Of a stretch of DNA of 64,000 nucleotides, positions 33,706-45,800 are shown in pieces; positions within the stretch are counted from its first letter, which is position 1; the number at the start of each line of letters is the position of its first letter. The stretch is taken from positions 87,737,047-87,801,046 of the forward strand of contig JACSVZ010000004.1 in NCBI GenBank assembly GCA_014706295.1, in the 5' to 3' direction. This DNA comes from Lycocorax pyrrhopterus obiensis. Lineage: Eukaryota; Chordata; Aves; Passeriformes; Paradisaeidae. A program made the translations under genes and the position numbers. The notes under the pieces are model-generated. The model was not told where the DNA came from and searched no databases. It worked only from the letters and a program-made list of their open reading frames with translations.

Positions 33706-34383
33706 TGTGAAAAACGAGGTTCACTCTCCTGTTAGGATTGAAAAGTTTAATAAAGGACAATAAGGGACAAGGATAATAAAGCAAAAAGTCACAGCACTGG
33801 GTGCTTTTGGCACTCTGCCAAGAGCACACCTGGTATCTTGGAGACACCCTTTACATACACCTGGAGTATTTCATATTCATAAACAATTATACATATTTAT
33901 AAACAATTATACATATTTAAAACCCTTTCCAGGAGCAGTTCAAAATGGAATGCAGTTTTCCCGTTTTGTTGGTAGTTCCCGGAATCAGCAGATCGCTGTG
34001 GGGATAAGCCTTCTGGCGTCGCATATTCAAACCTTTTTCAGGAAAAGTTCAAAATGGAATGCAGTTCTCCCAGCTCGGTTCGCCCGGCTTGGTAGTTCCC
34101 GGAATGAGCAGATCGCTGTGGGGATATCTTATCTGTTGCTGATAGTTGGTAGCAGGAGCCCGAATAGTTCATAAGCATAGCTATTTCTAAGTTTTTGGTT
34201 GAATGAAAAAGTATCAAAAAAACCACATCTTTACAACAAAACTACTTATATAGCATCTGTTTTGTAATAAAGCTATTTTACATATAGCATCTACTGTGAC
34301 AAACTACTGTTTAAAAGGCTACTTTTAACATCACTTATTTTAACATTTGCAGAAAGCCAATATTACAGCATCTATTTATCACA
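33706..34383 (-). repeat. 3' LTR of ERV copy 2
   Basis: 678 bp. It equals the 3' LTR of copy 1 apart from three one-base losses in short runs (for example near 34245 and 34293). The purine tract is at 34385-34397. Confidence 0.9.
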
Positions 34384-34401
34384 ATTCCCCCTCTTCTATT
34401 T

Positions 34402-35140
34402 TTACAAATCATTTGGCTTGAGCAACAATTCTTGGTTTTTGACTTTCATTATATGCTCATTTTTTTCACAAATCAATCTTGCTTCTTTAAAGGGATCTCC
34501 CATATTATTTTGTTTCCTTAACACCATTATTTTTGGTGCCGTTCCGGATGTAGCTAATTTGGGGTCTACAGGTATTGTGACTACTTGCATACCTTGGACT
34601 ACGCTGGTGATTAGTCGAATAAAACAGGGGATCAAGCAAGGAAGAAATGTCAAACCAGCTGCAGCGCATAAAAGGAAGAATCTTAGCTTTTTTCACTATT
34701 CTATTCTCAATACATTATCCACTAGCTAGCTTTTAACATTGATTCTCATTTTTGGACTGGTACATGGGCTATTTTTTTGATATCTTTGGCTATATCTAGG
34801 ACGGCATCCCCGTTGTCATCTATTTTTAAACAACAGTCTGATGTATTAATTTTCTACAAACACCCCTTCCTCAGCTAATAAATAGTCCAAAGCCAACCTG
34901 TTCTGATACACTGCAGCTCGGGTTTGGCTTTGTTGACTTGATATCAATTCTAGTGCTCGGGCAGTTTTGTTTGTTATTATCTCTACAACTGCTTGGAGTC
35001 TTATAATACAATTTAGCATATAAATCGGGGTTCGATATCCCAACTCCATCTTGTGCCCAGGTGGCTGGCCTATATGTTTCCAGTATGTGTTCAGGGGGCC
35101 ATTCTTCATCTCTCCACTTTTGATATCCTCCAATCAATTC
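34402..35140 (-). pseudogene. env: ERV copy 2 env remnant (transmembrane subunit only)
   Basis: Same TM ectodomain, anchor and tail as copy 1, with the shared stop after HVPVQ. Extra one-base losses (for example near 34848 and 34864) break the frame around the C-x7-CC motif. No surface subunit is present. Confidence 0.75.
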
Positions 35141-35149
35141 CCTTTATTC

Positions 35150-36200
35150 CTTTTTTCCCCAAGAAAATTCAACAGTTTTATGGTAGCCTCCCTAACTTCA
35201 ACTTCAGCTTCCTGATAATAAAAGGTCATCCACATACTGGATAATTTGTATTCCAGGAGGAGTGGGGAAGGTCTGCAATATTCCTTCTAAAGCTTGCCCA
35301 AATAGATTTGGAGACTCAGTAAATCCCTGTGGCAATTTTGTCCACCTTAATTGCTGTTTTCTCCCAGTACTTGGATCCTCCCATTCAAAAGCAAAAATAT
35401 TTCTACTATCTTCTGCCAACGGGCAAGCCCAAAAAGCATCTTTAAGATCCACAACACTAAACCACTGATGCTGAGGTGGGACTTTACTTAACAGGGTATA
35501 GGGGTTGGGTACCACCGGGTAACGGGTCCGTGTCTCTTGTTAACTTCCCTTAAGTCTTGTACCAATCTATATGTCCCATCAGATTTTTTTACTGGGAGAT
35601 AGGGGTGTTATGAGGAGACATGCAAGGTTCCAATGTCCCATCTTTTATCAACTCTTCTATTACTGGCTTTAAGCCTTCCCTTCCTTCTAAAGATATAGGG
35701 TACTGACGCACACGTATGGGACATTCTTCTCTCTCAATTGTGACCCTTATGGGGTCAATATTTAATCCTCCCCTATTTCCTTCCCCAGCCCAAACTTCTT
35801 TGTTAATTTTTTCCTCATCTTCTTGGCTAAGTTTTAACACTTTAGCTGTCATCTTCCCTTCTTCTGGTATGACCCCTATTCCTAATTGCACCTGCAAATC
35901 CCTCCCCAATAAGTTGCAACCTGCCCTAGGAACTAGTAAGACATCTCCCATCCCTATTCTGGTTTCCCCTTCAATCACCACATTTTTAATGACAGGAACT
36001 TGAAACCCTTCCCCTTTTGCTCCTGTCACCTTCACAGTGTCACTACTCAAATCACACCCTCTTGGAATATTTATTACACAAGTTCTTTCTGCTCCTGTAT
36101 CAACTATAAATTCAAATTCCTCCTCTTGGGGGCCTACTTTTAAAGTTATCAAAGGCTCTAGATGGTATTTATCCCCCAGAAAATAGAGCCCATGACCCCC
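35150..36200 (-). pseudogene. pol: ERV copy 2 pro-pol remnant
   Basis: Protease DTGAE is at 36087-36101 and is open to the RT fingers (to 35589), where one lost base near 35600 breaks the frame. The RT palm with LPQGF and YVDD (35225-35236) is open in a second stretch, 35204-35515. A further two-base loss follows YVDD. It ends at the same deletion junction as copy 1. Confidence 0.82.
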
Positions 36201-38106
36201 CTATTCTTCTTCTGGGTGTATCTCTTGAAAAATTTTCAGGTTTCTTTTTAGATGACGGCATTCCCTCTTATAGTGCCCTCTTTTCCCACAATAAAAACAG
36301 GTATTTGCCACTTGTTCCTGGGATTTTAATGGTACCGAAATTCTATGTTTTCCCTTTTCTCTATCTCTGAACCCCGGATTTCTGGGTGTGGTATTTGGGG
36401 GCGTCTGGTTCTCCTGGGAGTTATTTTCCCATAGTAGCTACCATAATTTTTGCTTTTATCTTGGCTTTTTCCTCATCTCTTCGTACATAAACCTTTTGAG
36501 CTTCCCTTAGTAATTCATTTAATGACCGCTCGTGCCAATCATCTATCTTTTCCAGCTTTTTCCTAATATCTGGCCAGGCATGGGTGACAAAGTTAACTCT
36601 CAATAGAGCTTGCCCAGCTATGCTCTCAGGGTCAATTCCGGAGTATTGTTTCATATTTTTCCGGAGTCTTTCTAACCAATCAGTTGGAGTCTCCTCTTTC
36701 CCTTGTTGCCCATCAAAAGCCTTGCTGACATTCTGCCCTCGGGGGGCTGCCTCTTTTATTCCTTTGATTATCAGTTTACGATAATCACTCATATGTGCCC
36801 GCCCTGCCGCTTCATTGTGGTTCCAGTTAGGAGGTGCTATTGGCATTTTCTGGTCCCCAGGTGGACCCTGTTGATTCTCTCTTTCCCAAATCCTCATTCC
36901 AGCAGCTCTAATCATCTGGCATTCTTCTGGGGAAAATATTATATTCATTATAGACTGCATTTCTTCCCAAGTAAAAATATTGGGACCCAAGAATTGGTTT
37001 AATTGTTCAGCTGTACCTATGGGATCTTCTAACAATCCTTTAATTTCCTTTTTAAAATTCCTGACTTCTGAAGAAGTCAAAGGAACATTCACAAACCCGT
37101 CCCCCCTTGAACCCCTCCCATCGGCACTTCTCGTAATGGGAATAAATTGATCTCTTGATCCCAACCTTTCTGTTCCCAACCATCATAACTTTAGAAGAGG
37201 CCCTTTTTGGAGTAGTGGCAGGAGAGGAACTGTCGAACTGTCCTTGGGTTTTAACTGAGTTTCTCCTAGTATTTTGGTATGGTGCCCCTTCGCTGAGAGG
37301 GGGACACATTGGAACTGAAGCCACAGTGAAGCCGGAGCAGTGAAGCCGGCAGCGAGCGGAGCGCCGCGAGGAAGGGCGGAAGTCGGCAGCGAGGCCGGAG
37401 CCGCCAGCGAAGGAGGGCTGTTGGCGTGCTCAGAGCCGGGACGGAGGCGAAAGCACCGGAGTCCCTCGGGCCGCGGCCGGTGTGGGCACAGCCGGCGCAT
37501 GCAGGGCAAGGGCAGGGGCAGAGGCGGGGGCACCTGAGCTGGCCGGAGCCACGGCTTGTGTGGGCACAGGCGGGGCAGGGACAGGGGTACCCGAGCTGGC
37601 CGGAGCCACGGCCGGTGTGGGCACAGCCGGTGCGTGCGAGGCAGGGGCGGGGGCCACAGCCAGTGCGGCATTGTATGAAGGTGGTAATACTTCCAGGGGG
37701 TCCCAGCCCTTTTCTTTCTTTTCCTCTGCTCGCTCTGTCTCTGGGGTCTCTGATATCTTAAGAACTTTTAATCCTGGTAGTTCTATATCTCCTGTCCAAC
37801 AAGAGGCATATTCCTTTTCTTCCAAATCGCACGGTTCCTTTGAATTCACAAATGCATTTAAAGCTTGACAAATCCAAGCTTCAGAAGACCCGTACCTAGG
37901 CCAGTAGACCTGATCGGGTCTTATTTCTTTTTTTGTCCATTCTATCATACAATACCGAATCATCTTTATTTTATCCTTTTCCTTTGTACAGGGATCCTAT
38001 CCCAGTTAGATAGCTTAACTCCCAGAGGACTTTCTTGGGGTATATCTGCTGGCACCTTTTTACTCCTTTTTCCCCCGGAACTCAGCTTACTGGTTCCTTG
38101 TCCCAT
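36201..38106 (-). pseudogene. gag: ERV copy 2 gag remnant
   Basis: ATG at 38106 with the same MGQ start. A one-base loss near 37995 shifts the matrix frame, and a downstream stretch (37430-37963) is open through the PPSY motif into the Ala/Pro linker. Capsid is uninterrupted at 36421-37179, where copy 1 has a stop. The frame then shifts before the zinc knuckle (36258-36299). The gag stop TAG is at 36201-36203. The linker is shorter and rearranged compared with copy 1. Confidence 0.85.
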
Positions 38107-39097
38107 TATTTACTAAGTATCTCAAACTGGTACCTGTTCCCCCGTTTTTGCTCTAACCTGCCCCTCTGGCAACTGAAACACCCCCTCCCACAGCACAGAA
38201 AACCTTTTTCCTTTTATCATATACTAATATAATGTAATCCACCTCCCTCCAGATATTAAAGTCAGATTTTAGTTAGCAATCTATATTACATATATTTCCA
38301 TTCACTCTTACTCACTCACTTTTATTTCTTTAATAGTCTCATTCGTTCTCACTCACAACAAGAAAACAATGATAAGGTATCTTGATTTTTAAAACCACTT
38401 GTTAGTATTTCACTCACGGGTAATTATTTTCAAATAAAATGGTAAAATTCCAAATGTTGTTGGCCAACCCCGGATTTCTCTTGGTATAGTATCCCACACT
38501 TCCCGCCTAGAAGTAATTTTTCTAGCCTCTGTGTGTTCCAACCCTCAATCTGGCAACTTTTCTGGGATTGGGGATCCTCACTTTCGTCCCCTGTTTCCTA
38601 GTGGATTGTGCCAGGAAACCCCTTTGCTCCCTTTTTCTCTGGGGGTCCCACCCCCTTCCTTTGGGACCCAGTCCCAGTTCCCCCGGGGGAATCTTTCACT
38701 CCTTTTATCTTTCGCTTCGTCTCCTCGCTGGCCGCCTTTCTCGGCGAAAAGTCGGAAACCGCAGCTCTCAGAGACTCCGCACTCACTTCGCACGGTCTGG
38801 GGTAACCAGCCCGCGTCTCATTCACACACGAGTCACCCCCCGTATCCGCCCCCCGGAAATTACTTACAATCTTCTTTTCTTGTCCGGGTCTTCGTGCACG
38901 AGAATTGTGGGGCTACTTGCCGCGGTTTCTTAGGGAGCCTCTTTTTCCCTTTTTTTTTGCTTTATTTGTCCTTTCTTGTCCACGGGCTGTCAACCTGCAA
39001 CCGCCGATTCACACCAGAAGAAACGGAGCGGGCCGCCGAACTCTGCGGGGCGCGCCTCCCCCGTCGGAGTCTCCCAGGGTCTCGGAGGCGAGGTGTT
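38107..39097 (-). other. Long untranslated leader of ERV copy 2
   Basis: About 1 kb, aligning with 23574-24567. Many one-base indels, no conserved frame. Confidence 0.55.
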
Positions 39098-39115
39098 ATC
39101 CCGGACGAGTCCCCA
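39098..39115 (-). promoter_or_regulatory. Primer-binding site of ERV copy 2, proline-tRNA type
   Basis: On the - strand, TGGGGACTCGTCCGGGAT matches the 18-base proline-tRNA primer site at 17 positions. Confidence 0.82.
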
Positions 39116-39117
39116 AT

Positions 39118-39797
39118 TGTGAAAAACGAGGTTCACTCTCCTGTTAGGATTGAAAAGTTTAATAAAGGACAATAAGGGACAACGATAATAAAGCAAAAAG
39201 TCACAGCGCTGGGTGCTTTTGGCACTCTGCCAAGAGCACACCTGGTATCTTGGAGACACCCTTTACATACACCTGGAGTATTCCATATTCATAAACAATT
39301 ATACATATTCATAAACAATTATACATATTTAAAACCCTTTCCAGGAACAGTTCAAAATGGAATGCAGTTTTCCCGTTTTGTCGGTAGTTCCCGGAATCAG
39401 CAGATCGCTGTGGGGATAAGCCTTCTGGCGTCGCATATTCAAACCTTTTTCAGGAAAAGTTCAAAATGGAATGCAGTTCTCCCAGCTCGGTTCGCCCGGC
39501 TTGGTAGTTCCCGGAATGAGCAGATCGCTGTGGGGATATCTTATCTGTTGCTGATAGTTGGTAGCAGGAGCTCGAATAGTTCATAAGCATAGCTATTTCT
39601 AAGTTTTTGGTTGAATGAAAAAGTATTAAAAAACCACATCTTCACAACAAAACTACCTTATATAGCATCTGTTTTGTAATAAAGCTATTTTACATATAGC
39701 ATCTACTTGTGACAAAACTACTGTTTAAAAGGCTACTTTTAACATCACTTATTTTAACATTTGCAGAAAGCCAATATTATAACATCTATTTATCACA
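39118..39797 (-). repeat. 5' LTR of ERV copy 2
   Basis: 680 bp, nearly identical to 24589-25269. Confidence 0.9.
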
Positions 39798-39932
39798 CTT
39801 ACATCACTTTATATTAAACCAAGTTTTGTATAAGTTGTACTCGAGTTGTTCATGACCATCACTTAAATCAAGCTCCACTACTGAGGTTAGCAAGACTGTT
39901 GAACTGATAAATATGTGCATTTACGTAGTGAA

Positions 39933-40017
39933 AGGTGTTCCTGCCCAGGGCAGGAGCGCTGGAACTAGATGATCTTTGAGGTCCCTTCTAACCCAAACCA
40001 TTCTATGATTCTGTGAT
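39933..40017 (+). repeat. Short CR1 3' tail downstream of gene D
   Basis: Same CR1 terminus as at 10788. Confidence 0.85.
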
Positions 40018-40268
40018 ACTATTTGAACACCAAATAAACCAAGTAAATGAAAGAGCCAGTGCCCTAAATCCAGCTAAAACTGGTAGTTTTCCTCTGGGCA
40101 AACTGAGGGCAATGTAGGTCTTGCTAAACCCAACAGTTTCTTTATAAGAAATGTCATGCAGCTGGAAGCAGTTTTTGCCATCAAAGAGGAGATAAACCCC
40201 TGTTTTTCAGCAGCAAAGCATGTATTAAAGGGAGTTGCTGCAGGAGCTGTTTCCCTCCCGCCTCACTG

Positions 40269-40817
40269 TGATAGGCGGAAAAGACTCCACTACTGAATTA
40301 AGTTGTAAAGTAGGTATGTTTATTCCAGCGCTGGGGCACATGTGGATTGCTCCACCAACTGCGTGCGCGCCCGCAATACCATTTGGCTTGGTCTATTTCG
40401 AGTTACAAGCTGCATATTCATTGAGCTTCCCAATGCACTATGCATATTCATTTCCTAGCTCCGCCTAGCCCCGCTTCCTATTATAATGAGCCCAAAGTCA
40501 TTTCCATATGGCTTGCGCTTGTGCAGTGCCTTGTGCAGGGGTCTCTGGGATGAAGACGTCTCTCGATTTGAACTCTTCTCCTTGCTTCCTGCACATGCTC
40601 CCCGAGTCCCTGGCTCAAGTTCAAACCCCAAGGCTGGTTTGAACTGGTTCCTAGGTCGACAGCAGGATCTTTTGCTCATGGCTGCTTCTCCTTATCAATA
40701 GTCTTGTATCTTCCCTTTTCCTACTTAACAAATGTAATAAATGTTAGGCAAGCAACATGCATTGTTTTAGCAAGCAGCCCCTTTAGTAATTCACTTAACC
40801 CTTGTTTCCCCAACTCA
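40269..40817 (-). mobile_element. Solo LTR at the end of unit D (TSD ACTG)
   Basis: 549 bp, flanked by ACTG at 40265-40268 and 40818-40821. Copy of 11123-11674 with three small losses near 40560-40590. Confidence 0.85.
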
Positions 40818-40847
40818 ACTGAAGCATTCAGACAACACTTGCAGCTG

Positions 40848-41255
40848 GAGTACAGGAAGGACGTGCAGGAGACAGCCCCTTGTACTGTAACAACTGATCT
40901 GTTTTGTGTGACACACTGCAATTTATACAACCTCCCTGTGTAACGTAAGAAGAATAACCCAGCTTGCAGTTATGTCCAGGGCAATTCAGCAAAATTTGAC
41001 ATCTATATTGACCTTGACTGCAGGTAATGCCTCCATCACTATGAACCACGTAGATTAGATAGGCAGGATGGTGCATGGGGGTTCATGCTGTATTGACTTT
41101 TTGAAATCAATACAGTTGTCCAAAGAAAGCAGTCAGGAGTGCAGAGGGCAGTTTGCCTTCTGATACCACACTTCACTCACTGTCTCTTACAGTTGTCTTT
41201 GGTGTGTATTTTCACTGAGTCAAATTCAGGGAAACATTTTTGACAGAAAAAGAAA
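40848..41255 (+). pseudogene. Relic of GSTA exon 4 end plus intron 4, upstream of gene E
   Basis: Same relic as at 11705-12110. Confidence 0.75.
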
Positions 41256-41726
41256 AAAAAGCCCAAAGCAGATGTCCAGAGATGCAATTCAGCAGAAGTG
41301 TCCTGAAGGAATATACACGAAGCAAGGCTTAGAAGCTTGTGAAAGATTTGAGCTGAATTAGTTGATGTGACTTATGGAAAGTGGCAATGTGTTAAAAAAC
41401 CATATTAGAATAAAAGTGTGATTGGCATAGCAGTATTCTTTTAAACTGAGTGAGCTTTTCAGCTGTTTTGATTACTTTTAACTAGCATGGTGCCAAGCAA
41501 TGAAAATAGGAGGCATATTACCATTTTGTGCTGGCACAGATGTTCCCAATGATCATGATCTCTCATCTATCTTACATTTGTACATAGTCAGCATTGGGCA
41601 GGAATTTATTTTCTGTAGGTGAGAAGTGACTAAACAGAGCTAATTGGTTTTGTTTGCTTAAGAGAGACAAGTTTCCTATTTGCAGAGAACCCTTTGCAAT
41701 TCTCTGTGTAGGAGGGGCTACAGAGT

Positions 41727-41783
41727 TATATAATCTCAAGGCAGGGCTGCTGAGAGTTTAGAGTGAGTTACACTGTGCCCAAG
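41727..41783 (+). promoter_or_regulatory. TATA box and non-coding exon 1 of gene E
   Basis: TATATAA 41727-41733, donor CCCAAG/GTAAGT after 41783. The upstream motifs are as in genes C and D (TAGTCAGCA at 41585-41593, GTGACTAAAC at 41626-41635). Confidence 0.7.
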
Positions 41784-42869
41784 GTAAGTGGGGTTTTTTC
41801 TTTATTTTGGACATGTAGGGAATTGCTGTATGTGAAATTCAGTGAATGGGTTTTATAGATTAAATGTGCGTATGTACTTTCTTTATTAACACGGTTTTGT
41901 GCACCAAATGTTAGATTCTTAATCAGCTGCTTTCGAGGTGTGCAGAATTAAGAAAAAGAAATGTAGATCTCAGAAGTGGGGCGTGTTTGCTCTCACCTCC
42001 TTCTTCCTACTGTAGAGAAGCTGCCAACATGTTATTTACAAGGGGAATATGGGGGAAGGGGAGGTTGGGTGTTTTCCTTTTGCTGCTGTTAATGCTTTAG
42101 CTTTGTTGTGGACAGGGTGTCAGTAGCTGTGAGGCCGGAATAAGCTGGGCACTGTTTGTGTGTGTTTGTTGCTGATGTGCAGCGGGGTTGTGAGTGGGGT
42201 GGGTGACTGCCTGCCTAGAAGCTGCTGTTGCTTGAAATTCTGGCAGAGTTGGAACTGGACCAAGCAAGCACTGCCCTGTGGCTGTGCCTGTGGTAAAGGC
42301 AAATCTGATGTTACCAGAGGCAAAATTAATTTCTATGCCTTTAAAGGCTTGTCTAAAGAAATCACAGAAGCAGAGAGTGTTGTAGAAGAGGTTGACTGGG
42401 GGAAAGAATTCCTTCCTGGCTGGTTATAATGGAGCATAATGGCTGCTGGAGGAAGCACAGCAATTGCTGAGTTTATAGCATGTATCTGATTAAACAGTAA
42501 ACTGTATTCTGAGATAATGCCAAAATACAGAGAGCACACTCTGCTTTTTGGTCAGAACAGAACACTTTGGATGCAAATGGTTTTGATTCACTTGTTCTCT
42601 GACTGGGCCAATTGCCCTAAGTACAGGGTTCTGTTTAAGTATCCTGCATGTGTAAGAAATATTTTAAGGCAGAAGGATACAAGGCAGTCTCTCAATATAG
42701 CCTAACTTTTACCTCCTCCATTAATTTGGTGAAAGTCTTGGACCATAAGTCATTGGTTTCCAACAAGAACTTTGAGAGCCACTTAGAGACTCAAAACCAG
42801 GGTTCTGAGTCTTTGTTGTGTGAAGCTTTTTTTTTATTGCAGATACTAGGAAATCAGGCACGTGGAAAC

Positions 42870-45800
42870 ATGTCTGGAAAACCCAAGCTGCACTACTTCA
42901 ATGGACGAGGCCGAATGGAACCAATACGGTGGCTACTGGCAGCAGCTGGGGTTGAGGTTTGTCTGTGTTTTTTATACTGAGAGCATGTGACAAATATGTA
43001 CTTTTACTGTTCCTTATGAAAAGTGTGACTGAACAGCAGTTTCAAACACTGCACTTAGTGCGTTGCTGAGCAAGCCAACAGTGACCACGAGCTTACCCTA
43101 AGCAGGGGGCAAGTTCCTGCCTCACTTCCACACACCATGTGCCAAGCCCACTGATAGCACCACAAATGCCTCTCCCCTGTAGCCAGTGAATGACATAATT
43201 TAAACCCCAGCAGCAGAACCTGGCTTCTTATCTTCTGATCACAGAGGTCAAGCACTTGCAATTCTGAATACCTTCAGATAAATTCCAAAGTCCAAAGTAG
43301 CAAGAGATTATTATTGCTACCATGATGTAGTTTACCCTTGAAGGTACTGTACATTGTAAACCAGTGTTGGTTTTCTTACCTCTAATGGATTCTGATATTG
43401 AACCAGAGATGGAGTGTTTCAAGATTTGTGTGGGGAATCTGTGTGTTTCAAGAGCCATGGGTTTCAGTCACAGTGATGACCAATGTGCCTGAAAGCTTTC
43501 CAATATGATTTATGTTTTAAAAAATAGAATTCCCCAAAACACGGCCCTTTTGTGCCTTCTTTACCTAAATGAAGAAGAAACTGAAACATGGAATGACAAT
43601 AGAACTTTTCTTCTCTATTTCCTGCAGTTTGAAGAATCTTATCTGGAAAAAAAGGAGGATCTGACAAAGTTACAGAAGGGTAAGTTTCCTTCACTTTTAA
43701 ATAATAACAACAGCAATAGCAATAAGAAGAATAATTAGAATTCGAATTAGAATTAGAATTCCTTGTCTGAGAACACCTAAGAATTCTTAAGTCTTAGTCT
43801 CTGAGAAAGAAAATCTCTTAACTGGATCGTACATGAGGTCTCAGAGATGCATACTGCAGTGTGTTAAGTGGTATCATCCCCCCAGTTGCTTCAGTCTTCC
43901 CTGATTCACATAAGGGCTGAGGTCAGAAGGGCCTCCACCTCCCCTCTTCAAGCAAGGCCACCTACAACCAGTTACCCAGGACCATGTCCAGCTGAGCTTT
44001 GAGTATCTCCAAGGATGGAGAAGTTACAGCTGCTCTGGACAACCCACAGTCAAAGAGCCTTTCTTTAAGTTCAGATGCTGGACTCTCCTTTGATTCAGTT
44101 GGTGTCCATTGCCTCCTGTCCTAGGACAGTACAGGCTTTTGTCATCAGATCATCTTGAAATTCATTAGCATTTTAGGTTGCCTACAACGTTGTTGTTTTA
44201 TAATCCATATGAAAACAGAGTTCCAGATTTCCGAGTCTACCTGTACCTCTGCTGCGTTCCTGTCTCCCAAGGCAACTACCCACCGTGCTGGCTTCAGCTT
44301 CCATCTTCCTGCACATGATGTTCACGTTTCCTCCAAACCAAATTACATGTCTGTGCTTTTCACTTGGCCTGTCAACAGAAATCTGAGCTAGGGGTAGCAT
44401 GTGCAGTCCTGCTCTCCTTTCGGAATAATGACTTGATCCCCCTGCCACAGGCTGCCTTTCAAAAAGTGTTTTGCGACACAAGCATAAATGTAAATGCTCC
44501 CCTGCTTGCAGACAGTTTCTCTGCATGATTGTCTTACAATGGATACAGAGAGGGGCATAGCTGATCAGTTATCTGAGTCAAGAGATATGATTCCCTAAAG
44601 CAAAACCTCTCACTCGCTTCTCTGATCTGATACCTCTCTTTCTGCAGGTATTTTTACTTCTTTCATTCTAGGACAAGGCTTTTTCTGCAGGCCAGTAAAA
44701 GGGTTACATGGCTCCAGCCTCACTCCAAGCGATATTTGGGTCTTGCAGGAATCCCATGGAACTCACTCATTATTCCCACTTCAAGCCCTTACAGATGAGA
44801 TGCCATTTGTAAAGTCTATAAAGTAGTCACAAAGATATTTTATGCTTTCATATTCACTATTATTTATATTCATTATTATTCATTTTATATGTTGGCCAGT
44901 GCTTAGAAAGTCCAGACATATTTAGCAAAGCATGACAGAAACTGGCTGGGTCAGACCTTCAAGTCTTTCACATCTGTATTAATCTCCATGAAAATCACCT
45001 GTGTTAGGGCCATGCAGCGCATGTAGTTTTCAGTGTATGACAGGTGAAAGTTCTGCATTTGGGTGCTTCCTCAAATATGAAATTTCCACAGTTCATTGCT
45101 ATAATATTAAGTTATTAACATGTCAGTAAGAAATGGTTGTTGCATGGTGAGCATTTTCCATACCTTCTTATAAGAATGAGGAAGATTGCCACCAAAAGGG
45201 TTGTCAAGCACTGGAACGGGCTGCCCAAGGAAGAGGTTGAGTCACTGTGTGTAGACGTGCACTTGGGGACAGGGTTTAGTGGTGGAATTGGGCATTGTTG
45301 GGTTTACGGTTGGATTTGATGATCTTAGGAGATTTTTTCCAGCCTAAATGATTCAGATTCTAAATAAGAAATAATACATGTGGTTACTTTGCCTAACACA
45401 CGCTCGTGGTTCTCATTCAGGGACTGAATGTGTCCTTGTGTCATTCCCTTTCCCCTAGATGGATCCCTGCTCTTTCAGCAAGTGCCAATGGTAGAGATCG
45501 ACGGGATGAAGCTGGTGCAGACCAGAGCCATTGCCAACTACATAGCAACGAAGTACAACCTCTACGGGAAGGACCTGAAGGAGAGAGCCCTGTACTGTCA
45601 CAGTAGCACCTTTGCTTGTTAGACCCCAGCTCACACTGTAGCTCTGTGTAACACAATGATCCCAGCTCACAGCTGGATTCAGTGGGAGAGAGCAGTGCTT
45701 TGTGCAGCACGTGATGGCTGTGACTGCAGGTGATGTCTACAGCAGTGACAGCCAGCTAGATTAGATAGGGCAAGCGAGCCCGTGAATCATCAATCGGAGG

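Larger units (their letters stand above)
33706..39797 (-). mobile_element. Gammaretrovirus-like ERV, copy 2 (defective provirus, TSD CTTA)
   Basis: Same insertion point, same CTTA duplication (33702-33705 and 39798-39801), same pol-env deletion and same LTR-pair differences as copy 1, so it is a segmental duplicate. It lacks most of the G-to-A changes of copy 1, so capsid (36421-37179) and protease (35589-36152) stay open over long stretches. It carries many one-base losses in homopolymers instead. Confidence 0.92.
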
